Of a stretch of DNA of 64,000 bases, positions 11,810 through 24,900 are shown one piece after another. The notes under the pieces were generated by a model, which was given only the letters and a program-made list of their open reading frames with translations, ran no database searches and had not been told where the DNA came from. Origin of the DNA: Oasisia sp. SBJ-2009 (lineage: Eukaryota; Annelida; Polychaeta; Sabellida; Siboglinidae); contig OZ024857.1 of the NCBI GenBank assembly GCA_964017155.1, positions 4,442,869 to 4,506,868 of the forward strand, written 5' to 3'. Positions within the stretch are counted from its first letter, which is position 1, and every line of letters begins with the position of its first letter. Both the position numbers and the translations under genes were made by a program.

Positions 11810-14800
11810 ACCATAAATAATGGACTGCATAGTCACAGAGCAGCTCTGCGAATAAGGTCACACTCGCCACTATTCGCAGAGCACTGCTCTGTGAATTAAG
11901 AAAACATAGTTGCTATTATTTGCAGAACTGGTAGAAAAGGGTGTTTAGAAGTCAGTGCGTAAATTTACTAGCTGTTTACTAAATACAGTCGGTGTGTGTT
12001 CATAGAATTTTTTTCTAAATACTATTCTGTCCTAATAATGACAAGGCGAGTGGCACGCAGTGACCCAACAGACAGTTAATGCTAACCTGCAGTCTTGATT
12101 AGGCTCTGCCTCTGGCCTGTGTCTAAATGCAATTCATGATAATCTTAGCCTGTGAAGCAGGTTGCCGTAAATATTCTGCTTATTTTGCATAATCCATGGC
12201 CATGTTATGAGTTACAATTGCCTACTGACCCTGGTAGGCTTTGTTCATCAATACCCCCTCCCATGCCCTCCAGCTGGGGGATGTTTCCACTAGGGAGCAC
12301 TCCTACTCCCCATCAGCTTAAATCTGCTTATATTGCATAACAGTTGCCTATAGAGCCCTTTTTATGATGTCATATGCAGTGTAACTGATACAATTGTGAA
12401 GCAATCCCATTATTGCTGACAGGTGCTGCCCTCCATATACATGACACAGCTATGGCAAGTCCCCACTGGCTGATCCGGAATGTCACCTACAGGCCTGACT
12501 GCTACATGTGTATTGATAAAACTGGACAGCTGTTGTTTAGACTAACCAAGTCTCAGCCAGTTAGCTCACGTAAGTAACATATTTATGTGTTTGTGTTTGA
12601 GAACAAATGTTTAATCTACTGGAAACTATAGTATTTAACAGCACAACTGATAAACACTGTATTGTACTTTCTCACGAGGTTGTTTCATTGTCAGCATATT
12701 TTGCACACAAAAATGGCAAAAGTGGCAGTATTTAACAGATAAAACTGGTATTAATTCATATTGTTGCAATTGAGGATAAGTCGGAAATTTCCAGGAAGCA
12801 CAGCTGGTAATGTATTGGCAATCATATCCGTTAAATCATGTTAGGCTGGTTATGTTATTGTATTTTATTAGGAAACATGCAATAAAAATTGTAATATGAA
12901 GATTTCAAACATTCATATATTTGCTAATATGTCCCTTAGAAACAAATTACTGTTGATCATCTGAGTTTTGTCTGTTTTCCAGATATTCAGTGTTGGAATG
13001 TTATAGCTTGAATCTAGTATAAAAAATTGACATTTGATTGGACATGTATGGTTCTAATAAGTCCACAAGAGTTTGTGGGTGGGTTAGTCAGGACCCCAAA
13101 CATGATTTTCAAGGTGAACCCTGACTTAGCTGATATAGCTGATATATATAGGATGATCTGGTTATCCTGTCCGCTCCCGGGTATCGCAAGGTCGTTATGT
13201 TCCACGACAATGCCAGGGCAACACTTAAGGTGACCAAAGACGACGAAGAAGAAGGCAATATCGACGCTGCCCTGAATGTTATCGTCAAAGCTATCAAAAA
13301 AAGGCAGAGGTAGTTGCCATAGAGTATGAAAGGAATACATAGTTTTTACATACACATGGAATATCTCCATGTCTATTGCTGTTGAGTCTGTTTCCGGAAC
13401 CACCTAGTTGCTGCTACAAAAGCTGTCGCCTTCACTTGTACCTGAATCCTTGACATCACTCCTCATAGGAAACATAGTGACCAGTATGTTGCGCAATCAT
13501 GCAACTCCTCTTCAAATCGCTCTTGGAGTACTGATTAATCGAAAGAAGATTATTAAACACATGTTCGACTACAAGGTGACTTGTTCCTATGACGAATTGC
13601 GGCGATACAAGAAGTCCTCTGCAGTGGCGAGATACACAATGCTGAGAAGAGATATTCCGTGTGTATGTATTCTTTTCATCTGATGCATGCAAGTCGCTGG
13701 GGGCGCCGGTGACGCGCATCATCACCACATCTGCCCAATCACCAGCCCTGATGTTGCACTGCTTTACGATTCTGTCCTTGCTCGTTACATGTTTGCCCCT
13801 TTCAGCCACTTCCTTTGTGTCCACCTCGGTCACCAGATAGGCAGGCACCCATCGGTTAGGATTCTTGCATGATTTATCTATAGCACATGTTTCACAATAG
13901 ATGCAGTGCTCCCTAAATTTGAAGAGAGGAATGGCTGAACGTCTCTTACATTTCACCGAGGAACATCTTTCACCCGTTTCAGATTCATGTGCATGTGTTA
14001 GATACCAGGTGATGCAAGACCTGTGATAACTCATTTGCAGGTTTTTGTTGGTGTCCAGTTGCTCCTGCAAGTCAACATGCATGGAGTCACCATACTGAAT
14101 GCTGGCATCAATGATGTTGCGCAGTCTCGCTCCATCAGGCTGACTTCGGGAAAGTTTCTGTTTCATCGGACACTTCCCATGCACACACTTGAAGACACAA
14201 TATTCTGCCATTAGATCTACACGTGAAATGAGAATGTTGAAAATTAGACAGTGTATGAAAATATTAAAAATATTTTGTTGCACCTTTGAGCCAAAATGCC
14301 CATGATCTTGCCATATGACCTTGACATGAACCTTTGAGGTCAATGGGACCATGCTCAATGAATCGAGCATCGTCGAAAACCTACTAATGGACCCCAAGTT
14401 AATCAAAATCGTGCAAAGGGTTAGCGTTCTATGGTGATTCCGGTAAACACATGCTATCGGCGGCCATCTTGAATTATGAATATTGCTCAGGGATACAAAA
14501 AAAAAATATCAGGCATTTTCTGTTTATAGAGTATATTGGCTGTCAGAATCAATCGAGAAAAAACTATATCAACCAAGACAACCTATAATGGCCAGACAGC
14601 CTGACTATTTGGATTGTTCGTGAATGTGCCACAGCGGAAATATGGGGAATGTTATCAGGTTATAAATGCTCTCGACGTTGCCCTGATGCGAGGATTTACC
14701 TAAAAATCATCTTGTAGCATCTGTTTAGCATTCGAAACATATGTCATATCATCCCAAATCACAGCATGAACCAGAATGTCACACTGCCAGAATCGTGAAT

Positions 14801-17800
14801 GCAACTTTTACAAACAAAATTGGGTTATAAACACCTACAACGTTGCCAATGACCTTGATATTAACATTTGAGGTCATTGGTACCATGCTCATTGGATTGG
14901 GCATCATCGAAACCCTACTAAAGGACCCAAAGTTCATCAATATCGTGCAAAGTGTTAGCGTTCTAGGGTCATTCCGGTGGACATACACTATCGGCGGCCA
15001 TCTTGGCGGCCATTTTGAATTATGAAAATTGCTCAAGGATACAAAAATTGTATAAGGCATTTTATGTTTCTAGGGTATCTTGGGCATCAGAATCAGTCGA
15101 GAAAAAAACTATATCAGCCAAGTCAACCTATAATGGCCAGACTGCCTGACTAGGTGGTGTACTGGTGATTTGAATTGATTCTAAACACTACAGTTTTTTT
15201 TCTGGACTTTGTGTCCAAATTTACAAAATTATATCATCATCATGTAATAATATTTTCATATTCTCTGTTAAATACATATTTTCGTTTTAAAACTAATTCC
15301 TGCAGACTGTAATTTCTGCTGTTGCCAGTGGCAACATGTCAAGCTGATTTTCTAGTCAAATGAACATCGCACCACAGTGTCTCCCTCTGTTGAGTGGCAC
15401 ACCAAACAGTTCATCCACTATTTCTGTTTTCTTGGACATGCTGGGTCTATGGATTCAAATGGACACAGAAATACTCGGGTGGACGTAGTCACCTGAGGGG
15501 AGATGGTGGCTGATTGGCCCCAAAGTTATCATATTAATAGACCCCTAAATGTCTGTTGACTCACTTGGTTATCAGTGCTCGATTTGAGAGGTTTGTTTGT
15601 TGGCAGAATGCAAGTGGGACACTGTGAATCAGTATCGGAGTCGCTCAGGAAACTCATCTCTATTTGACGCGGAGTAAGTACATTACATAGTGTCTTCTGG
15701 AGACGCGTGTGAAATTTGTTGGTCATATTTTTAATTGTATAATAGCGATCTTAATAACTGCAATGATGTCAGATAGGTCAATATTTTGTTGCACATTGCA
15801 TGTGAATACTTCAGCCTTTTACGAATACGGGGTAAGTAATAAGTAGTAATATTTGTTTCCATTCAGTAGGACTACTTACAGGTTTGGTTTATTTAAGCCA
15901 GCATATTTCTTTAAATAAGCAAAGGTTCTGCAATTAAACACAAAGCAAATGATGATGAATTATCTTTAGTATAAAGATAAGTTCCTGTGTAATGCAGCCT
16001 CCACTCCCAAAGACAATTCAAAGCATTTTAGATTTTATCCACTAGCAAATCTGATCAATTTTGCAGCATCTTGACTTCTCTGAGAAGAATTCATTCATGC
16101 TGCAATTAACGTGCAGATACCATTCATACAAAATACCCACCCATCTAGAACCAGTTGCACACTAGTACAGAATACCCACCCATCTAGAACCAGTTGTACA
16201 TTCATACAGAATACCCACCCATCTAGAACCAGTTGCACATTCATACAGAATACCCACCCATCTAGAACCAGTTGTACATTCATACAGAATACCCACCAAC
16301 CTAGAACCAGTTGTACATTCATACAGAATACCCACCCATCTCGAACCAGTTGCACATTCATACAGAATACCCACCCATCTAGAACCAGTTGTACATTCAT
16401 ACAGAATACCCACCCATCTAGAACCAGTTGCACATTCATACAGAATACCCACCCATCTAGAACCAGTTGCACATTCATACAGAATACCCACCCATCTAGA
16501 ACCAGTTGTACATTCATACAGAATACCCACCCATCTAGAACCAGTTGTACACTCATACAGAATACCCACCCATCTAGAACCAATTGTACATTCATACAGA
16601 ATACCCACCCATCTAGAACCAATTGTACATTCATACAGAATACCCACCCATCTCGAACCAGTTGCACATTCATACAGAATACCCACCCATCTAGAACCAG
16701 TTGTACATTCATACAGAATACCCACCCATCTAGAACCAATTGTACATTCATACAGAATACCCACCCATCTCGAACCAGTTGCACATTCATACAGAATACC
16801 CACCCATCTAGAACCAGTTGTACATTCATACAGAATACCCACCCATCTAGAACCAGTTGTACATTCATACAGAATACCCACCCATCTCGAACCAGTTGCA
16901 CATTCATACAGAATACCCACCCATCTAGAACCAGTTGTACATTCATACAGAATACCCACCCATCTAGAACCAGTTGTACATTCATACAGAATACCCACCC
17001 ATCTAGAACCAGTTGTACATTCATACAGAATACCCACCCATCTAGAACCAGTTGTACATTCATACAGAATACCCACCCATCTAGAACCAGTTGTACATTC
17101 ATACAGAATACCCACCCATCTCGAACCAGTTGCACATTCATACAGAATACCCACCCATCTAGAACCAGTTGCACATTCATACAGAATACCCACCAACCTA
17201 GAACCAGTTGCACATTCATACAGAATACCCACCCATCTAGAACCAGTTGTACATTCATACAGAATACCCACCCATCTCGAACCAGTTGCACATTCATACA
17301 GAATACCCACCCATCTAGAACCAGTTGCACATTCATACAGAATACCCACCAACCTAGAACCAGTTGCACATTCATACAGAATACCCACCCATCTAGAACC
17401 AGTTGCACATTCATACAGAATACCCACCCATCTAGAACCAGTTGTACATTCATACAGAATACCCACCCATCTAGAACCAGTTGCACATTCATACAGAATA
17501 CCCACCCATCTAGAACCAGTTGCACACTCATACAGAATACCCACCCATCTAGAACCAATTGTACATTCATACAGAATACCCACCCATCTAGAACCAATTG
17601 TACACTCATACAGAATACCCACCCATCTAGAACCAGTTGTACATTCATACAGAATACCCACCAACCTAGAACCGGTTGCACATCCATACGGAAATTGGTA
17701 TCTGTGTTAAGCAGGGAAATTTGTGAATTTGTTTATAATTTTGAATATGAAGTATACATAATTTTAATGACATCCAGTGACATAGTTATCTATGGCATAA

Positions 17801-20800
17801 TTATCTTTACTGTGACATAAGGGATGACATTCCATGGATGGAACTCTATGACATTCCATGGATGGAACTCTATGACATTCCATGGATGGAACTCTATGAC
17901 ATTCCAGGGATGGAACTCTATGACATGCTTTTGAAATACTGAGCCCCAAGTTTTCCAACACCACAGACAACAAAATTATTAATCCACGAACCATCTTTAA
18001 TCCACGAATGCTTATACAATGCTCAACCAACTGAATCAAAGCAAAGTAAATGCATGTTTGTTAATTTCAAGATTTAAGTAGCCATTGTAGCAAGGAGTCA
18101 TGCTGTATTAAGAGATTGATCAGATGCATTGATACATGAACAAAATACTGACTTTACTGTATTTGTGTACCAATTTGTGTCCTCTGTTTCAGCCTGTATG
18201 GGAATTTGACAATTTTCACTGACAACCCAGCTAAAGCATATCGGACACAGTACGAGATGTGGCATAGGTTTGGTTCTGCATTCCAAGCTGTGGAAGGACT
18301 TGTGTTTAACACAGAGATATTTGGTGCGTACTTCGAACAGGCGCTGACTGAGCTGTATGCAGACAATGTACAGTACGTTGAGACGAGGGCTCTGCTCGGA
18401 CCGGTAGGTGTCACTAACATCCATGTGTTTACAATACACCGTATATTTGTCATTCCAAATTGTTAGTAAATTTTTTTCAGTGTGGATTTTACACCATGGT
18501 GTGTATTTAATTTTCTACGCAATGTGTTGTTAGACTCTCGTGTTTAAACTTGCAATATTCATAATCACATAAATGCATATAATGATATTTATGACCATTT
18601 TGTCAAGGCAGACATGTAATATAGTTGAAGCATTTGTCTACAATATAACTGATGTGGTTTATATCAAATTTATGCATCATTTAAAAATAAGCGACGTTTC
18701 TCTTGCACGTCGTTATGTTAACAGTGTTACTCAACAAAGTCAAAAATATGCTGTATAATGTGTTTTGCAACATCACACAACCACTAGCAATTTTAGTATT
18801 TATATACTTTTAACATAACTTATGTAATATTTGCATATTGTGTAGATGAATGCTCCACATTACAGCATGTACCATTCTGTCTTGTTACACAGAATGTAGT
18901 GTTGCATTGAGATTATAGTAATACATCCATGTAATTACGTAGCGTCAGTTTGCCAATTTGTTTCTGTTCCATTGAATTCAGGTTGTTGATCCCAATGGTG
19001 TGGTTCAAACCAAGGACTGGGCTGTGACAACGTACAATGAAGTGCAACGGAAGTTCTCCAAACAGCATCCTGATTTCTTTGGTGCCAAAACCATATATAT
19101 TACGCAAAGGTTGATTAATAATACTGTCTGTAGTTTGTAGATACATGTCTTATAAAAGAGAAAAATGCTGTGTATTCTATTTAAGTTAAACCAGTATTAT
19201 TTCACACAAACAAAATGTAATAACAGTGAGAACTGATGAATACTATTAGACATGTAGTGTAACAACTACACAGTGTGTATTCATGTTGTACATCACCTTT
19301 GAAAACCTGAACGTTAAAATGTTTTCTATAGTCAGTTTATCTATATTCTTACCTAATTAAAACTTATATATAATTGAACGTAAACATATGTATGCCAACA
19401 CAAATTGAAATCAACTAAATAATAAGAAATATATGTTAAAAAGGAAAACGGGAGAAACTTGGTTTGGGTTACGTAGAAGATTTGTATTTGACATTTCCTG
19501 TACGTTTTCATTGCAGAAGTAGTGATTTAGTGAGCGTAATGAGTGATGTGAAAGAAGCAATCCGACTACGTAAAAAGTTTCCCGACAGCGTCGTTGGGTT
19601 CGATCTCGTGGGAATGGAGGATCAGGGTCACACCCTCGAATACTTCCTGGATGCCCTCCTCTACCCTTCCCAGAACGGGATCAAGCTCCCGTATTTCTTC
19701 CATGCCGGAGAAACAGGTCAGATGACTATTCCTTTTTATGGAAACAATGTAACTAAAAATATTTAGGTTTGCTCAGCAGGTTTGCATAATTTGCTGACGA
19801 GTTAGTAGCATAAATAGTGGTGACTTCACGGAGGTGATTGATCCATATGGATCCATTTTTGGTATGATGTGTGGAAGGTAAAAGTGTGACTATGGCAGAC
19901 CCCAGTGAATATATGGCAAAAGTCCCTCTGCAAAAGAAGACACTGTTCTCTAAGGTGACTGTTGTATTCTCCTTCAATCTGGTTCCCCGTCTAACATTTC
20001 CTGATGACATCATCTTTTGAGTCACGACTATTTTTCTTCCCTCTGTATGAAAGTAATGCCATCCAGAGGCTGAACTATTTTGGCAGTCGAGATAATTTTA
20101 CATTTACGTTATGATAAAAATAACGGTTAAGTTACCCAATAATGTTTATTAGTCTCACATGCGTATTTGATGCACTTGCAGATGGGAGGGTATGTCTGTA
20201 GATACAAACATTCTCGATGCTTACACTTGCAGACGGGGAGGGTATGTCTGTAGATACAAACATTCTCGATGCTTCCACTTGCAGACTGGGAGGGTATGTC
20301 TGTAGATACAAATATTCTCGATGCTTCCACTTGCAGACTGGGAGGGTATGTCTGTAGATACAAATATTCTCGATGCTTCCACTTGCAGACTGGGAGGGTA
20401 TGTCTGTAGACGCAAACATTCTCGATGCTCTACTACTGAACGCTTCCCGAATTGGGCACGGGTACGCCATCATGAAACATCCACACATCCGCAAATTACT
20501 GCGTGAACATGACATCGCCATCGAAGTTAACCCTATCTCCAACCAGGTCAGTGTCGAGTTGTGCATTGTAAATTCAGCACTAATTAGAAACGAAGAATGA
20601 AAACTGTGTAGAAATTGGTAAAAATGGAGACGGTCCACATTTACTTGATTGAAATCATTACAAGTTCAAATTATGTTTGTTGAACATTGGATAAGTGACC
20701 TGAAGAGTGACATCACTGATGTAGTGTCGCCAGCTCCCAAGTCTCCAGATATACATATGTCAAATTAAATTACATCTTGTCAGAAATCTCTCTGCCATAT

Positions 20801-22363
20801 CAGATATACTATAGATAGAAATTTGTCATTCAGATGTGTCCTTGGCTGACGAATACAGGTAAACGTACTTTGAACAGATTTTAAGCCAATTTATATGAAA
20901 CCTCACAAAGTAACATGGAACGATACAGTTGCCGTGGTTTCTCTGTGATGACATCATGTCTCTGGAATGATCTGCCGTTGAATGTACATGTCACTGACTC
21001 TCTGGATGTGTTCACATCTCTACCTAAGACATTATTTAAACAGCAGTTTAAGAATATTGATAGAGTATTGGAATATTATTAGTGGACTTTTAATTCCTGT
21101 AATGTATGCATTTTATTTATGTGAAATAATGATTGTATTATAGTAATTATGTGCTTAGCATTGTTATAATTGAAGTGCCTTTGAACACATTTTTATCATG
21201 AAAGATAGCACTTTATAAAATAGTTATCATTATTATTAAACTTCCGGCTGTTGACCTCGCAATATTGTAGTGACTAGTTTGCCATACTGTACTGCAGGTC
21301 GCAAGGTGCTATTTTGAACAAAAATAAAACAATTTAAATACGGAAATAGCGCGTCCTTGCTGTGAGCTTTGCTTGTAAAACTGTGCCATACACTGAAGAC
21401 TAGTGCCACCTACATGTTGTCACAGGTACTCATGCTGGTGGACGACCTGCGCAACCACCCGGCCGCTCCTCTCATGGCTGAAGGCTTCCCCCTCGTGATC
21501 AGTTCCGATGACCCAGCGATGTGGGGAAGTACAGGAATTTCCCACGACTTCTACGAGGCGTTCATGGGTTTGGGAGGGGCCTGGGCTAATCTGGCGACAC
21601 TCAAGAAGCTCGCCTCGGATTCCATTAGGTGAAGAATACAGCATTTTGTTCATTAATTTAATCCAGTTAATTTCCACTTCTGCCTCATTTTTATAAATGT
21701 CTTGAGCCAGGTCTTTGTTGGTCTTCTCTGATCCAACTCCTTCGCTATCCTATCTCTTGATCAGCGTAAAATATGTCCAGCTGTTTTATGTTTATAAAGA
21801 GATGGACAGCACTGAGTAGGTATAAATTATGTGCATGTTTGTTTATGTATGTTTATGTGTATACGTCTGCAGGGTTGATGTTAAGCCTAGCCGTAGTAGT
21901 ACAAAATTGCTACGAACTATGATGACTGCCAATTGTCGCATTGAAGCTGTCATTCCTTACACTAATTTGACTGTAATTGTAATAAAACCAGTGTGTTTGT
22001 TTCCACAAGTTTGATAACACCTCCAAATTTGTATAACAAGAAACAGTGCTTTACAGTCTTAGTTGTATTCTAATGATGTATCTGTTTAACTAAACTCAGG
22101 CCTGCACATGTATCTATCCTTTACACGGATTATCTTTTGAGCTGTCATTAGAAAATAAATTTTACGTGGTTAATGGTTCTTTCCAGTTGTGGGTTTAGAC
22201 TGTTCCTCAGTGTTGTATCACAGTGGTGCATAATACATCTGTTTGTCTGGTTCCTTGTAGATACAGTGCTACGGGTGAAACTGAGAAAGCCGCCTTGTAC
22301 AAACTGTGGCAGAAGAAATGGGACGTCTTTATCAAGGACATGCTTCGCCAAAACTGGCCATGA
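11183..22363 (+). CDS. ADGF: ADGF/ADA2-like secreted adenosine deaminase, multi-exon (copy B)
   Basis: Exons with matching phases: 11183-11522 (leader and N-terminal domain), 12423-12569, 18193-18403, 18982-19109, 19517-19716, 20389-20546, 21426-21628 and 22261-22363 (ends RQNWP, stop). Active-site motifs are present: HIHD (exon 2), FFHAGET (exon 6), ASRIGHG (exon 7) and SSDDPAMW (exon 8), as needed for zinc binding and deamination of adenosine outside the cell. Phase 1 after exon 2 and phase 2 before 18193 require a further short exon (length 1 mod 3), where other ADGFs have a Cys/Trp-containing segment; see the candidate at 12983. The total would be about 520 residues, the usual family size. 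Odd points: donors GTTAGA (exon 1) and GTTGAT (after 19109) are weak, and the TATA box is missing, so this copy may be poorly expressed. Confidence 0.85.
11743..11803. repeat. (CA)n microsatellite
   Basis: About 30 CA units in ADGF copy B intron 1. Confidence 0.95.
12983..13015 (+). other. Possible start of the missing ADGF exon 3, truncated
   Basis: TTTTGTCTGTTTTCCAG is a strong acceptor. With the phase-1 base from exon 2, the following bases read H-I-Q-C-W-N-V-I-A then a stop at 13010-13012. The C-W-x-x pattern resembles the segment expected at this place in ADGF. A transposon remnant begins within a few tens of bases. If real, the exon was disrupted by insertion or decay and copy B is a pseudogene; if not, the exon lies elsewhere in 12570-18190. 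Confidence 0.25.
13152..13665 (+). pseudogene. Transposon-encoded protein, central part (plus-strand piece)
   Basis: Two coding-like segments: 13152-13313 ([20 protein letters not shown]... ending at TAG) and 13408-13665 ([40 protein letters not shown]). From memory of invertebrate genomes, these blocks occur in a multicopy transposon-associated protein with an N-terminal Cys/His region; I cannot name the family. Here that N-terminal region lies next door but on the minus strand (13677-14211). Confidence 0.5.
13677..14211 (-). pseudogene. Transposon-encoded Cys/His-rich N-terminal region (inverted piece)
   Basis: From ATG at 14211: [72 protein letters not shown]. The Cys/His spacing suggests zinc binding. 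It remains open past DLHASDE to 13456, but from about 13675 that stretch is the antisense of the plus-strand central segment, so the homology ends there. The two pieces look like halves of one gene rearranged by a local inversion inside an ADGF intron. Confidence 0.5.
14270..15157. repeat. Direct duplication of about 340 bp (14270-14608 and 14815-15157)
   Basis: Both copies carry GAGGTCA-type motifs, a GTGCAAAG.GTTAGCGTTCTA block, TATCGGCGGCCATCTTG, a run of GATACAAAAA and CTATAATGGCCAGAC near the end. They are diverged copies 545 bp apart, probably remnants of one transposon family. No coding frame is shared. Confidence 0.65.
16120..17690. repeat. 39-bp minisatellite, about 40 copies
   Basis: Unit ATTCATACAGAATACCCACC + CATCTAGAACCAGTTGTAC. 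Variants are limited: CTAGA or CTCGA, CCATCT or CCAACCT, GTTGTAC or GTTGCAC, CCAG or CCAA. Because 39 is a multiple of three and the unit lacks stops in several frames, long open frames appear on both strands (for example repeating [13 protein letters not shown]). It lies in the intron before the exon at 18193. I treat it as non-coding. Confidence 0.95.
17823..17925. repeat. 24-bp minisatellite, four to five copies
   Basis: Unit GACATTCCATGGATGGAACT + CTAT; the last copy has CAGGGATGG. It lies directly after the 39-bp array, in the same intron. Confidence 0.9.
20173..20430 (+). repeat. 52-bp minisatellite overlapping the ADGF exon 7 splice acceptor
   Basis: Five units. Each carries CACTTGCAG|ACTGGGAGG, GTATGTCTGTAGA and ACAAA.ATTCTCGATGC. 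The last unit is the real acceptor (AG at 20387-20388) and the real exon start (codons [14 protein letters not shown]). Four upstream copies are therefore decoy acceptors. The unit is 52 bp, not a multiple of three, so reading through an upstream acceptor shifts the frame. Confidence 0.95.
20880..21240 (+). pseudogene. LINE 3' fragment in ADGF intron 7
   Basis: Reading from 20915: [20 protein letters not shown]...[14 protein letters not shown], the C-terminal pattern (R.FSV...LWN.LP....S...F...LKT.LF) of many non-LTR retrotransposon polyproteins. The same fragment is present in inverse in copy C (10141-10371), so it predates the duplication. Confidence 0.6.
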
Positions 22364-23697
22364 GCTGCAAACAAGTCTGGGTTCCAGCGTCATCTACCGG
22401 TCTTACTAGGGCCAGCCTTTGGGCCAGTTACTCTGTTGACCACGTCCATCACATCACCTGTTGCTTAGAGAAAAGATCCGTCAAACCATCAGAATGGTTG
22501 TCGTAGAATATCCGCTGTTCTGTTGAATTTATGACACCAAGCGCGTTTCTTTACAACTCTTTCTTTGTGTGGCTAGTTTAAGGCAACAGTCACTCACGGG
22601 AATGTTTGATCCAGTAGGTGTCGTGGCATCCTTGTGATGTAATGCATTTTTCTTGTTTTTAGCAACATTTACCAGAATGGCTTTTAAATAACCATGAATT
22701 AGCCTTGTATATATTGCATTGTCTTATTGTTACAATCTTCAGTTTGCAGTTATTTTATAATTACATCATTTATGTAACATTTTGAATGAGAAGAAATGTT
22801 TGAAATTTCACGTTATTTTGATATACATAGCTATGTCAAATATACAGTACAGAGTGGTCACCAAACATATTAGTTATAACAAGAGACTAGTTGCTAAGCA
22901 CTGGTTTTGTGATCGTGTAACATGGCCATAATGTCTCACCTTCCTCTTTTTAACTGCGTTCAGTAGATCTTGAAAATTACTCACTTGACGAGTTATGGTT
23001 TTCTGATTGCATCAATGGTGATGTGGGCCAGTGTAAGAAATACATATATCGAGTATTACAGGTCGTAGATGACTTATATGAATGGTGTTCCAAATGTTGT
23101 AATGGTGCTATTTTAATCTGGTTTGTCTTGTGAATGATTATATTGTAATTACGAATACATGCTTCGTGATTCTTGTGATTTACCACACAAGTATTTGGAT
23201 TGTTTTATGATCCGTTTTGTGACGTTTCCTTTGGTCCCTGTCCGTTTGTGTTTACTGTTTAATACTGGTAAGATGGTGTTGGTGATTGGTATTAATTATG
23301 GTATTAATTACAATAGTTTTATATGCTGTTCCGGTGTAGAAGGCATCCAGGAAACCAGTCACAAAACTGATATTTCAAGGGTGACCTCTGTTATTTGCCT
23401 TAAGGCAACTCTAAATTGTGAATCTACATTTGCAGTCAGTAGTTTGGTGAATGGTTGCACTCCATGTAGTAATGATATATCTCGCAAATGTTGACATTGT
23501 GTATACCGAGGTAATTTACTTTTTGTCATGTCTTTTACAGATGATTTATGTTATTTTACTCATTGTGTTGGTTGTTTACCCTGTTAATGTGCTAATACGA
23601 CATGTATTGTGTGTCTAGTGTCTACATGTTTTGCTGTTGATGATTGATATCTTGTCTGTATTAAAATGGCTCTCGTACCTCAGATTATCTGAATAAA
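22364..23697 (+). other. Probable 3' UTR and flank of ADGF copy B
   Basis: No coding segment recognised. AATAAA at 23692-23697 is the first clear polyadenylation hexamer after the stop. From there to about 24700 I see nothing identifiable. Confidence 0.35.
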
Positions 23698-24654
23698 ATA
23701 TTACAATAATGATTGTAGTATGATGTCTATACGAAGAAATGGAAATAATCATGACACAACAACATAAATAAGACTCAGTCACGCATAAAAAACACGGTAA
23801 CCTCAAGTAGAAGCAACACACCAAAGAATTACTTTCTGGAAGACTGATGACAATAACTAGTTTTAGTACTATTGTCTCACTATCATAGCATAGCAAAAGG
23901 CCAAACAAAATCCCAAATCCTGACATACGGGTGGCACAGACAGAATTTTGCGAAATGTATGGGTGTACGAAGCAATCGTTACGTGGATATTCATAATTTT
24001 GACAAAACAAATTTCAAACGATATGGATGAAAAAAGGATAGTTGACCCAGCCGCGAGGAAGCAAAAATAGTTCACTTCGTGTATCCAGGCAATTATCAAA
24101 AAACAGGTTTTCAATAGAATAATCACACCATCGAAGTAAGGATTAAACAAAGTGAGGTGCATTGTTTGTTCACACGACGTCAGTCTTAGGCGCATTAATA
24201 TCCACATCAGAGATGTTTATACATGCATATAAATTATATATAAACCAAAATTATGTTTATCCTTCTGGTATGTGTGCATTGACAATTTGTATGTTTTTTG
24301 GAGATCTTAGATTTTTTTCTCATCATCTTACAGATATATGTTATCCCAGGTTTACAGCTATAATAAACGTACTCAGAAACAGTCCACTCACTGCATGTTT
24401 TATTTACAAACCTCTGTAAAACAAACCTGCAGTGAGATAACGCACTTCAGATTAGCAGTTAGCAAACTACAAGCTGCTGCGACACTCGCCTGAAAACATG
24501 CAAGATATTCACAAATTAGACAAAAGGTTACAAAAATACAATGCTATACCCCGTCGTCGTCTGATTCCTGTCCTTCTGGCATTGACGGTCGTAGTAAGGA
24601 ACATTAACTCACAGAACTTTTTTATATTTGCAATGAAAATAAAATAGAGGGGGG

Positions 24655-24786
24655 GGGGGAGGATGGATGGATGGAGTTAGAACTTATTTAACACGAGCAT
24701 AATTTATTACTCTCTGCCTGCATATATATATATATATATAATATAATATTATATATAATATATATATAATATATATATATATATAT

Positions 24787-24826
<40 letters not shown>

Positions 24827-24900
24827 ATGTCTGCCTATATATCTGCATATATATATAGGGGGTGTATTTTGTATATACTTTATATATATATATGGGGTGT
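24655..24900. repeat. G-run, GGAT repeat and AT-rich palindromic stretch
   Basis: GGGGGGGGGAGGATGGATGG then (TA)n with TATAATATAT palindromes (24718-24822), and two copies of GGGGTGTATTTTGTATATAC (24860, 24895). Confidence 0.8.

Noticed and set aside
16120..17690. CRISPR-like repeat array
   Set aside because: The repeats are directly adjacent with no unique spacers, and the DNA is eukaryotic.
16095..17820. Open frames of 500-570 codons on both strands
   Set aside because: They are a by-product of the 39-bp minisatellite; both strands and several frames are open and no domain or start context supports translation.
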